From JBMNTU01 sp050945895 (lineage in GTDB: Bacteria > Bacillota > Clostridia > Christensenellales > Christensenellaceae), in assembly GCA_050945895.1 (NCBI GenBank), contig JBMNTU010000053.1, forward strand, positions 1 to 16,292: a stretch of DNA of 16,292 bases, written 5' to 3'. Made by a program: the position numbers and the translations under genes. Shown here piece after piece: positions 6,021 to 12,673 of this stretch. Below the pieces are notes generated by a model that had not been told where the DNA came from, did no database searches, and saw only the letters and a list, made by a program, of their open reading frames with translations. Position 1 is the first letter of the stretch; the number at the start of each line of letters is the position of its first letter.

Positions 6021-7232
6021 ATGATTAAAATACTGCTTTCGGGCGTAAACGGCCGGATGGGCCAAACGCTCAGGAATTGCATCGAAAATACCGAAGGAAC
6101 GGAAGTCGTTTGCGGGGTAGACAAGATGCCGGACGTTATAGAAAATCCGTTTCCCGTATACGGGTCGCTTGCAGACGTACAGGAGCAGGCAGACGTCCTT
6201 ATCGATTTTTCGCGCCCGGACGCCTTGCCCGAGCTGCTTTCCTACGCAAAGAAGAACCGTACGGCGCTTGTTCTTGCAACGACGGGCTATACCGAAGCAG
6301 ACAAGAAAAATATCTTTCAGGCAGCGGAAGAAACCCCCGTGTTTTTTTCGGCAAACATGTCTCTTGGCGTAAACATGCAAATGAGCCTTGCAAAATCTGC
6401 GGCAGATTTCCTGGGAGACAAATACGATATTGAAATCATTGAAAAGCACCACAACCAAAAGGTAGACTCGCCTTCGGGCACGGCGCTTTTTATTGCGGAC
6501 CACATCAACGAGTCGTTTGGCGGCAGAAAAAAATATGTATTCGGCCGAAGCCCCCAAACCCCCGGCAAGCGCACGAATGACGAGATCGGGCTGCATGCCG
6601 TCCGCGGGGGAACGGTTGTGGGCGAGCACGAAGTACTGTTTTTGGGAAACGACGAGGTTATTACCATCACGCACTCCGCGCTTTCCAAGCAGGTGTTTGC
6701 GGAAGGCGCCGTGCGCGCGGCGCAATATATGCATGGCAAGCCCGCGGGGCTGTATTCGATGAAGGATATGATTGCCGAGTCAAATGTTGTCACGCATCTT
6801 TACTGCCGCGACGGCGAAGCAATTGTAACGCTGCGCGGCGTGCCGTACGAGCCGGCCTTCATTGCCGATGTTTTTGAGCTGCTTGGGCAAAACGAAATCA
6901 ACATAGACATCATCAGCCAAACGTATCCGCAAAACGACATTATCGATGTTTCGTTCTCGCTGGAAAAAGGCGATGTTGCCAGTGTGCAGAAGTTGATGGA
7001 GGACATGCCAAATATCCAATACGAAGTAGCGGACGACATTTCCCGGTTGACAATAGAGGGAATTGGCATGGCGCAGGAAAGCGGTGTGGCTGCAAAGCTG
7101 TTCCATGCGCTTGCGACCGAGAATATAAAAATCATTTTACTGTCCACTTCGCTTACAAAAATCTCCTGCTGTATCCATACGGCGGATACCGGCAAGGCCA
7201 TTTCTGCGGTAACGCGGGCCTTTAACCTGTAG
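6021..7232 (+). CDS. dapB: 4-hydroxy-tetrahydrodipicolinate reductase fused to a tandem ACT (aspartokinase-type) regulatory region
   Basis: DapB reduces the DapA product to tetrahydrodipicolinate with NAD(P)H. The N-terminal half (about residues 1-250) is a complete DapB, with nucleotide motif GVNGRMGQ (8-15), the catalytic segment EKHHNQKVDSPSGTA (H143, H144, K147) and GEHEV (201-205). DapB is usually about 250 residues, but this product has 403. The extra C-terminus reads as two ACT domains: GEAIVTLRGVPYEPAFIADVF (from about 265), then SRLTIEGIGM...GVAAKLFHALATENI...STSLTKISCCI to the end. This is the pattern of the aspartokinase regulatory tail (compare the family consensus GVAAKxF, STSxxKIS). 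The start ATG at 6021 has AGGAGA 8 bases upstream. Lysine or threonine sensing is inferred, not shown. Confidence 0.95.
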   Translation: MIKILLSGVNGRMGQTLRNCIENTEGTEVVCGVDKMPDVIENPFPVYGSLADVQEQADVLIDFSRPDALPELLSYAKKNRTALVLATTGYTEADKKNIFQAAEETPVFFSANMSLGVNMQMSLAKSAADFLGDKYDIEIIEKHHNQKVDSPSGTALFIADHINESFGGRKKYVFGRSPQTPGKRTNDEIGLHAVRGGTVVGEHEVLFLGNDEVITITHSALSKQVFAEGAVRAAQYMHGKPAGLYSMKDMIAESNVVTHLYCRDGEAIVTLRGVPYEPAFIADVFELLGQNEINIDIISQTYPQNDIIDVSFSLEKGDVASVQKLMEDMPNIQYEVADDISRLTIEGIGMAQESGVAAKLFHALATENIKIILLSTSLTKISCCIHTADTGKAISAVTRAFNL

Positions 7233-7248
7233 ACCAGAGGAAACCAAT

Positions 7249-8625
7249 TTGGAAAATTACGATATTGCCATCATTGGCGGCGGAATCAGCGGAATCATGT
7301 GCGCATACCGGCTGACGGAAAACAATCCGCATTTAAAAATTGCATTGTTTGAAAAAGGGCACCGGATCGAAAAGCGAACGTGCCCCATTATCAATAAAAC
7401 TGCAAAATCCTGCGTAAAGTGTGCCTCGTGTGCAATTATGGAAGGCATGGCGGGTGCGGGCGCGTTTTCGGACGGGAAGTATATTATTTCCACCGAATAC
7501 GGCGGTTGGCTGACCGATTTTTTAGAGCCGGATACCGTCATCGATTATATTAACCAGGCAGACAGCTACCTTGTCTCCTATGGTGCAACAGAGGAGCGGT
7601 TTATGCCCAACGACACGCTCAAAACGCTCTGCCTCAAGCACGACCTGCACATGGCGCAGGCGCAGCTCAAGCATCTTGGCACAGACGAAAACTTCGAAAC
7701 GATGCGTAAAATCATCGAGCATATTTCCGAAAAATGTGCCATTTTCACCGATACGGCGGTGCTCGATGTCGATAAGCAGGCACATACGATCTCTACCCGG
7801 TCAAAAGAGGGCGATAAGACCTATACGGCAAAGCATATCGTGTTTGCCGTGGGGCGCGTGGGCAGCCGGTTTTTTTCGGACTGGTGCCGGAAAAACCATA
7901 TCGAGCTGATGAACAACCAGGTGGATATCGGCGTACGGGTAGAGCTTCCATACCTCGTTTGGGAGCATTTTTCCAAGCATATTTACGAGCCGAAAATCTG
8001 GTTCCGTTCCAAAGCCTACGGCGATATTACGCGGATGTTCTGCTTCAACGAAAAGGGCAATGTGGTAACGGAAAACACAAACGGCGTGCTTACGGTAAAC
8101 GGCCATTCCTACCGCGACCAAAGCAGGAAAACACAAAATTCCAATTTTGCGCTGCTGTGTACGATGCGCTTTACAGAGCCGTTCAAAGAGCCCATCGAAT
8201 ATGCGCGCTATGTCGCCAGCCTGGCCAACCTGATCAGCGGAGACAGCGTTCTTGTGCAGCGCTTTGGAGATTTGATTGCCGGTCGGCGGACAAATGCAAA
8301 GCGCCTGCTCCAGTCTACCACGCGCCCGACGATGGACGCAGTTCCGGGCGACCTCAGCCTTTGCCTGCCCAAACGGCAGTTGGATAATATCATCGAAACG
8401 CTGTATGCGCTGGACCAGATTGCGCCGGGAACGGCAAACTACGACACGCTTTTATACGGCGTGGAGTGCAAATACTATTCGGCGCGGCCCAAAAGCGAAG
8501 ATTTTGAGTTGGACCAAACAGAAAACATTTACGCCACGGGCGACGGCGCCGGCTTTACGCGCTCCCTTTCGCAGGCAGCGGCAAACGGACTTTATGTAGC
8601 AGATAAAATACTCGGTCGGGTATAG
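7249..8625 (+). CDS. FAD-dependent dehydrogenase of the COG2509 type, with N-terminal cysteine cluster
   Basis: The 458-residue protein has an N-terminal dinucleotide fold (IIGGGISG, residues 8-15) with E35 ending strand 2. A second FAD-contact motif lies near the C-terminus (NIYATGDGAGFTRSLSQAAANG). Between them is the family signature GMAGAGAFSDGK (66-77). Just before that come four cysteines, C45, C55, C58 and C61 (CVKCASC), spaced as if to bind a metal or Fe-S centre. No physiological substrate is established for the family as far as I know. The start is TTG at 7249, with AGAGG 8 bases upstream. It lies 16 bases after dapB, so it is probably co-transcribed and under lysine control. Confidence 0.87.
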   Translation: MENYDIAIIGGGISGIMCAYRLTENNPHLKIALFEKGHRIEKRTCPIINKTAKSCVKCASCAIMEGMAGAGAFSDGKYIISTEYGGWLTDFLEPDTVIDYINQADSYLVSYGATEERFMPNDTLKTLCLKHDLHMAQAQLKHLGTDENFETMRKIIEHISEKCAIFTDTAVLDVDKQAHTISTRSKEGDKTYTAKHIVFAVGRVGSRFFSDWCRKNHIELMNNQVDIGVRVELPYLVWEHFSKHIYEPKIWFRSKAYGDITRMFCFNEKGNVVTENTNGVLTVNGHSYRDQSRKTQNSNFALLCTMRFTEPFKEPIEYARYVASLANLISGDSVLVQRFGDLIAGRRTNAKRLLQSTTRPTMDAVPGDLSLCLPKRQLDNIIETLYALDQIAPGTANYDTLLYGVECKYYSARPKSEDFELDQTENIYATGDGAGFTRSLSQAAANGLYVADKILGRV

Positions 8626-8629
8626 AGGT

Positions 8630-8926
8630 TTGAAGCAGGAAAAAGAAGCAAGCTATGTTTATATACTGGAGTGCAGCGACGGCAGCCTTTATACCGGCTG
8701 GACAACGGACGTGGAAAAGCGGCTCGCGGTTCATAACGCGGGAAAGGGCGCAAAGTATACGAAACCGCGGCTGCCGGTAAAGCTGGTATATGTGGAAACG
8801 GTAGATTCCAAAAGCCAGGGGCAGCAGCGCGAATGCAGCATCAAGAAACTCAAGCGTCCGCAAAAGCTGGAACTGATCGGAAGCAGCCGGAACGAACTGG
8901 ATGCTGTAAAAACAAAAAGCAACTAA
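8630..8926 (+). CDS. GIY-YIG domain protein (UPF0213-type small nuclease-like)
   Basis: The 98-residue product is essentially a single GIY-YIG domain: YVYILECSDGSLYTGWT (about 9-25, carrying the paired GIY and YIG strands), the conserved arginine in EKRLAVHNAGKGAKYT, and the helix QRECSIKKLKR. Family members include UvrC-like and Slx1-like nucleases, but stand-alone short proteins of this kind are mostly uncharacterised. No ATG precedes the domain in frame, so TTG at 8630 is the best start. It lies only 4 bases after the dehydrogenase stop, and the GAGG is too close to act normally, so translational coupling is likely. It is the last gene of the lysine operon. Confidence 0.85.
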   Translation: MKQEKEASYVYILECSDGSLYTGWTTDVEKRLAVHNAGKGAKYTKPRLPVKLVYVETVDSKSQGQQRECSIKKLKRPQKLELIGSSRNELDAVKTKSN

Positions 8927-8927
8927 A

Positions 8928-8962
8928 AAAGACTGTTCCCCAAAACGGGAGCAGTCTTTCTG
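8928..8962. terminator. Bidirectional intrinsic terminator between the lysine operon and proS
   Basis: The stem AAAGACTGTTCCC/GGGAGCAGTCTTT (13 bp with one G-T pair, loop CAAAAC) lies between two convergent genes. It is flanked by an A-tract on the left and a T-rich stretch (TTTCTGTTT) on the right. Read on the minus strand the hairpin is followed by TCTTTTTT, a good terminator for proS. Confidence 0.9.
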
Positions 8963-8977
8963 TTTATGTATCATCGT

Positions 8978-10420
8978 TCAATAGCTTTTTGCGAAATACA
9001 TCAGCGTTTTGGCGGGCTTGCCGCAATGCACGCAAACGTTTGAAAGCGAATCCTGCTCGAACGGCATACAGCGCGTGGTTGCACTCGTTTTTTCTTTGAT
9101 TTCCGCCTCGCAGGCCGCATCCTCGCACCACATGGCGCGCACAAAGCCTTTTTTGTTTTCGATCCCGTCCACAAATTCTTGCCAATTTGTAGCATTGTAG
9201 GTGCGTTCTTCCCTGTATTTGAGCGCCATTTCCAGCATGTTTTTGTTGATATCATCCAGCAGGGATTCCACCGTATCTGCAATGTCGTCCAGCTGGTAGC
9301 TTTCTTTTTCAAACGTATCCCGGCGGAAAAGCACACAGGCGTCTTTTTCAATATCCTTGGGGCCAATCTCCAGCCGCAGCGGAACGCCCTTCAGCTCCCA
9401 TTCGTTGAACTTCCAGCCGGGGCTTTGATCCCGGTCGTCAAGCTCTACCCGAATGCCTGCTTCCTTAAGCAGCGCAAAAATCTCGTTGGCCTTTTCGATT
9501 ACGCCTTCCTTGTGCATGGCAATGGGCACAACGACGCACTGCACCGGGGCAACTTTGGGCGGCAGCTTAAGCCCGCGCTCATCTCCATGTACCATAATCA
9601 GCCCGCCGATCATACGGGTAGACGTTCCCCACGAGGTCTGCCATGCATACTTTTGCTTGCCGTCTTTGTCCAGAAACTGTATATCGAACCCCTTGGAAAA
9701 GTTTTGCCCAAGGTTGTGCGACGTACCCATCTGCAGGGCTTTGCCGTCCAGCATCATCGCTTCCATCGTATAGGTGTGGTCTGCGCCGGCAAATTTTTCC
9801 TTTTCGCTCTTCTTTCCGGCAATAACGGGAATGGCCAGCACGTTTCTGGCAAATTCCACATATACGTTCAGCATTTTAACAGTTTCTTCCTCAGCTTCCT
9901 GCTGCGTGGCGTGTACGGTATGGCCTTCCTGCCACAAAAACTCCGAGGTGCGCAAAAACGGCCGCGTGCTTTTTTCCCACCGGAGCACATTGCACCACTG
10001 GTTTAAAAGCACAGGCAAATCGCGGTAGCTTTGTATCCACTTGGAATACATCGAACAAATAATGGTTTCGGAGGTAGGACGGATGCAAAGCGGTTCTTCC
10101 AGCTCTTCGTTGCCGCCTTTTGTAACCCAGGCGACCTCGGGCGCAAAGCCCTCTACATGCTCGGCCTCTTTTTCCAGCATATGCTTTGGAATGAGCAACG
10201 GGAAATATGCATTCTTATGCCCCGTCTCTTTAAAACGATCGTCCATTTCACGCTGGATCAACTCCCAGATCCCATAGCCGTACTGTTTGATGACCATGCT
10301 GCCCTTCACTTCGGAATAGTCCATCATATCCGCCATTTTAACAACGTCGGTGTACCAGCGGGAAAAATCCTCGCTTTGCGGTGTAATGTGTTCTACAAAT
10401 CCCTCTTTTTGCTTTGCCAT
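8978..10420 (-). CDS. proS: Prolyl-tRNA synthetase, archaeal/eukaryotic-type
   Basis: ProRS charges tRNA-Pro with proline. The 480-residue length, without the large editing insertion of the E. coli-type enzyme, marks the archaeal/eukaryotic type found in part of the Firmicutes. Class II motifs are present: CIRPTSET (112-119, proline site), RWEKSTRPFLRTSEFLWQEGH (147-167, motif 2), and GLIMVHGDERGLKLPP (motif 3, about 280-295). An anticodon domain follows. The C-terminal extension has paired cysteines (MWCEDAAC and CVHCG) and ends in Tyr, as in the zinc-binding tail of this type. The ATG at 10420 has GAGGAG about 10 bases upstream. It has its own promoter; no T-box leader is visible. Confidence 0.97.
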   Translation of the reverse strand: MAKQKEGFVEHITPQSEDFSRWYTDVVKMADMMDYSEVKGSMVIKQYGYGIWELIQREMDDRFKETGHKNAYFPLLIPKHMLEKEAEHVEGFAPEVAWVTKGGNEELEEPLCIRPTSETIICSMYSKWIQSYRDLPVLLNQWCNVLRWEKSTRPFLRTSEFLWQEGHTVHATQQEAEEETVKMLNVYVEFARNVLAIPVIAGKKSEKEKFAGADHTYTMEAMMLDGKALQMGTSHNLGQNFSKGFDIQFLDKDGKQKYAWQTSWGTSTRMIGGLIMVHGDERGLKLPPKVAPVQCVVVPIAMHKEGVIEKANEIFALLKEAGIRVELDDRDQSPGWKFNEWELKGVPLRLEIGPKDIEKDACVLFRRDTFEKESYQLDDIADTVESLLDDINKNMLEMALKYREERTYNATNWQEFVDGIENKKGFVRAMWCEDAACEAEIKEKTSATTRCMPFEQDSLSNVCVHCGKPAKTLMYFAKSY

Positions 10421-10479
10421 TTCCGTATACTCCTCACGCGCGCTGCGGCGCTGTATTTTTGCTGATTAAACGCTCCATT

Positions 10480-10508
10480 ATGGTATCATTTTTTGGCTTT
10501 TTTGTAAA
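10480..10508 (-). promoter_or_regulatory. proS promoter
   Basis: Read on the minus strand, TTTACA (10503-10508) and TACCAT (10480-10485) are 17 bases apart. Transcription would start near 10473, giving a leader of about 50 bases. That is too short for a T-box. A GGTATCAT motif overlaps the -10. Confidence 0.65.
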
Positions 10509-10525
10509 GGGAACCCTATCCGGGA

Positions 10526-10564
10526 TTGCCTTTGCCATGCCGTTATGATACGATTTTGGTATCA
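10526..10564 (+). promoter_or_regulatory. Promoter with overlapping inverted repeat ahead of the VOC gene
   Basis: TTGCCT (10526-10531) and TACGAT (10549-10554) are 17 bases apart. The inverted repeat TGATAC-N7-GTATCA (10546-10551 and 10559-10564) covers the -10 and the start site, a typical repressor-operator location. The regulator is unknown. Confidence 0.45.
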
Positions 10565-10587
10565 ATTTCACAAGGGAGCATGCTATT

Positions 10588-11067
10588 ATGAAATTTTCCG
10601 GCCCGCTGATTGTTGTAAAGGATATGGAAAAATCCAAACGGTTTTACAAGGAAATATTTGGTTTAGAAATAGTATCGGACTTTGGAGCAAATGTAACATT
10701 TTCCGGACCTTTCTCCCTGCAAACCAAAGAGACCTGGCAGGAATTTATTGGCAAACCACAAGAGGAAATATTGGAAAAAAGCAATAATTTCGAGCTGTAT
10801 TTTGAGGTGAACGATTTAGACCGCCTGCTCGAAACGCTTCGGGGCTACCCGGAAATAGAGTATGTCCATGACGTTGTAGAATACTCGTGGGGACAGCGCG
10901 GCATTCGGTTTTACGATCCGGACGGAAATATTCTTGAAGTAGGGGAAAACATGGAGATGGTTACGCTCCGGCTGGTAAAGCAGGGGATGCCGGTAGAAGA
11001 CGTTGCAGAAAAAACAATGTCTTCGGTCGAGCAGGTTAGGCTGCTGCTCAAAAAACACGAAGGCTGA
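10588..11067 (+). CDS. VOC (glyoxalase/bleomycin-resistance) family protein with C-terminal helical extension
   Basis: The first 120 or so residues show the VOC fold pattern: LIVVKDMEKSKRFYKEIFGLEI, then the paired module NFELYFEVNDLDRLLETL and RFYDPDGNILEVGE, where the glutamates could be metal ligands. The usual N-terminal His ligand is not evident, so activity is uncertain. After EVGENMEM come about 35 residues (LRLVKQGMPVEDVAEKTMSS) resembling a small helix-turn-helix of the kind that reads VAExTxxSxxxV. It is unusual in plain VOC proteins. The ATG at 10588 has GGGAG 9 bases upstream. It is divergent from proS and monocistronic. The substrate is unknown. Confidence 0.85.
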   Translation: MKFSGPLIVVKDMEKSKRFYKEIFGLEIVSDFGANVTFSGPFSLQTKETWQEFIGKPQEEILEKSNNFELYFEVNDLDRLLETLRGYPEIEYVHDVVEYSWGQRGIRFYDPDGNILEVGENMEMVTLRLVKQGMPVEDVAEKTMSSVEQVRLLLKKHEG

Positions 11068-11130
11068 CCCATACAAGCAGGGAGGGCGATAGGCAGCATA
11101 AATAGACTGGTTTTGCAAGACTGAGAAAGT

Positions 11131-11148
11131 TTGACAAAAGCGTAACAA
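11131..11148. promoter_or_regulatory. Possible Rex-like operator upstream of gap
   Basis: TTGACAAAAGCGTAACAA matches the family consensus TTGTTAA-N4-TTAACAA at 11 of the 14 specified positions. It ends 5 bases before the gap -35 element. Rex is an NADH-sensing repressor, and gap genes are among its known targets in some anaerobes. This is a by-eye match only. Confidence 0.35.
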
Positions 11149-11153
11149 TGTTG

Positions 11154-11182
11154 TTGCAAATGCCCGAAAAATGCAATATAAT
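11154..11182 (+). promoter_or_regulatory. gap promoter
   Basis: TTGCAA (11154-11159) and a perfect TATAAT (11177-11182) are 17 bases apart. The start site would be near 11189, leaving a leader of about 95 bases. An additional TTGACA at 11131 is 23 bases further upstream and is not correctly spaced for this -10. Confidence 0.8.
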
Positions 11183-11283
11183 GTAGGGCGTTGGCTTATT
11201 CGTTTGGTGGGCTTTTAGAGTCATCCTGCCTGCCTCATACGATCAAAATAATTTAATATTCACTTTTAGGAGGAAAATCTTTT

Positions 11284-12291
11284 ATGGCAATTAAAGTAGG
11301 TATCAATGGTTTTGGAAGAATCGGCAGGCTTGTTTTTAGGGCGTCGGTAAAAAACCCCAATATTCAGGTTGTGGGAATCAACGATCCGTTTATCGATCCG
11401 GAGTATATGGAATACATGCTCAAGTACGATACGGTACACGGCCGTTTTGACGGTACGGTTTCCTATACGGACAATTCCATCGTAGTAAACGGAAACGACA
11501 TCAAAGTGTATGACAAAATGAACCCGTCGGAAATTCCGTGGGGGCAGATTGGCGCAGATTATGTCGTGGAATCGACAGGCGTTTTCACAACGACAGACAA
11601 AGCAAAAGCGCACCTCGACGCAGGCGCCAAAAAAGTTGTAATTTCCGCTCCTTCCGCAGACGCTCCGATGTTTGTTATGGGCGTAAACAACAAAACATAT
11701 AAAAACGACATGAACATCGTTTCGAATGCATCGTGCACAACAAACTGCCTTGCACCCCTTGCAAAGGTTATCAACGATAACTTCGGCCTTGTAGAAGGCC
11801 TTATGACGACGGTCCACGCTACTACGGCAACACAGAAAACGGTAGACGGCCCGAGTAAAAAAGACTGGCGCGGCGGCCGCGCAGCTTCGGGCAACATCAT
11901 CCCAAGCTCTACAGGCGCTGCAAAAGCGGTTGGCAAGGTCATTCCCGAGTTGAACGGCAAGCTGACCGGTATGTCTATGCGCATCCCCACTTTGGATGTT
12001 TCGGTTGTAGACCTTACCTGCCGTCTGGAAAAAGGCGCAAGCTACGACGAAATCAAAGCTGCGATGAAAAAAGCCTCGGAATCCAAAGAATTTGAAGGCA
12101 TTTTGGGCTACACGGAAGACGCTGTCGTATCGTCTGACTTCATCGGCGATGCACGCACATCCATCTTTGATGCGGACGCAGGCATCAGCCTGAACGACAA
12201 CTTTGTAAAGCTGGTTGCATGGTATGACAACGAATGGGGCTATTCCAACAAGGTACTTGACCTCATTTCCTACATGGATACTGTGAAATAA
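11284..12291 (+). CDS. gap: Glyceraldehyde-3-phosphate dehydrogenase, NAD-type
   Basis: GAPDH oxidises glyceraldehyde-3-phosphate to 1,3-bisphosphoglycerate in glycolysis. The 335-residue product shows the NAD fold GINGFGRIGRLVFR (6-19), an aspartate ending strand 2 (D34 in GINDP, favouring NAD over NADP), the catalytic C151 in ASCTTNCLAP and H178 in TTVHATT, and the C-terminal WYDNEWGYSNKV. The ATG at 11284 has a perfect AGGAGG 10 bases upstream. The gene stands alone, without the pgk/tpi neighbours often seen, between its own promoter and a downstream terminator. Confidence 0.98.
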   Translation: MAIKVGINGFGRIGRLVFRASVKNPNIQVVGINDPFIDPEYMEYMLKYDTVHGRFDGTVSYTDNSIVVNGNDIKVYDKMNPSEIPWGQIGADYVVESTGVFTTTDKAKAHLDAGAKKVVISAPSADAPMFVMGVNNKTYKNDMNIVSNASCTTNCLAPLAKVINDNFGLVEGLMTTVHATTATQKTVDGPSKKDWRGGRAASGNIIPSSTGAAKAVGKVIPELNGKLTGMSMRIPTLDVSVVDLTCRLEKGASYDEIKAAMKKASESKEFEGILGYTEDAVVSSDFIGDARTSIFDADAGISLNDNFVKLVAWYDNEWGYSNKVLDLISYMDTVK

Positions 12292-12328
12292 GGCTTTATA
12301 AAGCGGTTTACAGGTGGTCAAAAACCAG

Positions 12329-12375
12329 TATCATGTGCTTCTCAATTATGATAACTGTTGAGGAACTATGATAAC
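12329..12375 (+). repeat. Short direct and inverted repeats (ATGATAAC / TATCAT) ahead of the recombinase remnant
   Basis: ATGATAAC occurs at 12348-12355 and 12368-12375, exactly 20 bases apart, in the longer context TATGATAAC. An inverted TATCAT lies at 12329-12334. The arrangement could be a recombinase arm-type site, an operator, or a promoter element. TTTACA at 12307-12312 and TATCAT at 12329-12334 are 16 bases apart and could themselves be a promoter. Confidence 0.45.
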
Positions 12376-12398
12376 GATACAGATTTTAAGAAACATTG

Positions 12399-12440
12399 TC
12401 GCACTTCTTCTGAGCGTATTGGAAGGAGTGCGATTTTTTT
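12399..12440 (+). terminator. Strong intrinsic terminator after gap
   Basis: TCGCACTTCTTC (12399-12410) pairs with GAAGGAGTGCGA (12422-12433), a 12-bp stem with one G-T pair and an 11-base loop, followed by seven Ts. It ends gap transcription 140 bases after the stop. The 3' arm also contains the GGAAGGAG that would serve as ribosome site for the following recombinase remnant. Confidence 0.9.
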
Positions 12441-12640
12441 ATGTTAATGAAAGATTTGGCAAAGGAATTTAAGTTTGACTGCTGCATGCGGGAACTGTCC
12501 AAGCGGACGATAGATAATTACACGAAGCAGATCGGCTATTTTATCAACTTTTTAGAACAGGATTGCGGCATAGACGAGGTGGAGCGCGTACAGCCGATGC
12601 ACATCAAACAGTTTATCAATACGTACCAGCGCAAGGGCTC
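12441..12640 (+). pseudogene. Truncated tyrosine recombinase / phage-type integrase, N-terminal domain only
   Basis: From ATG 12441 the frame gives about 66 residues (MLMKDLAKEF...CCMRELSKRTIDNYTKQIGYF...VQPMHIKQFINTYQRKG). This is the SAM-like, core-binding N-terminal domain of tyrosine recombinases (pattern LSxxTIxxYxxxIxxFxxFL). The catalytic domain with its Arg, His and Tyr residues is missing. After about 12640 the frame continues to 12755 only as low-similarity residues antisense to the neighbouring membrane-protein gene. This is best read as a deletion or insertion scar. A GGAAGGAG lies 12 bases before the ATG but inside the terminator stem, so expression would be doubtful. Confidence 0.7.
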
Positions 12641-12673
12641 ATTCCCTGCGCCGCCCGCTTGTTCCCTATGTCC

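Noticed and set aside
10421..10587. T-box leader ahead of proS
   Set aside because: From the predicted start site the leader is only about 50 bases, with no T-box sequence or terminator hairpin.
11131..11136. TTGACA as the gap -35 element
   Set aside because: No -10 lies 16-18 bases downstream of it. TTGCAA at 11154 is correctly spaced to the perfect TATAAT.
12329..12375. Shared regulation with the proS/VOC region because of similar GTATCAT words
   Set aside because: The shared word is only 6-7 bases and AT-rich, so chance recurrence is likely, and the surrounding sequence differs.
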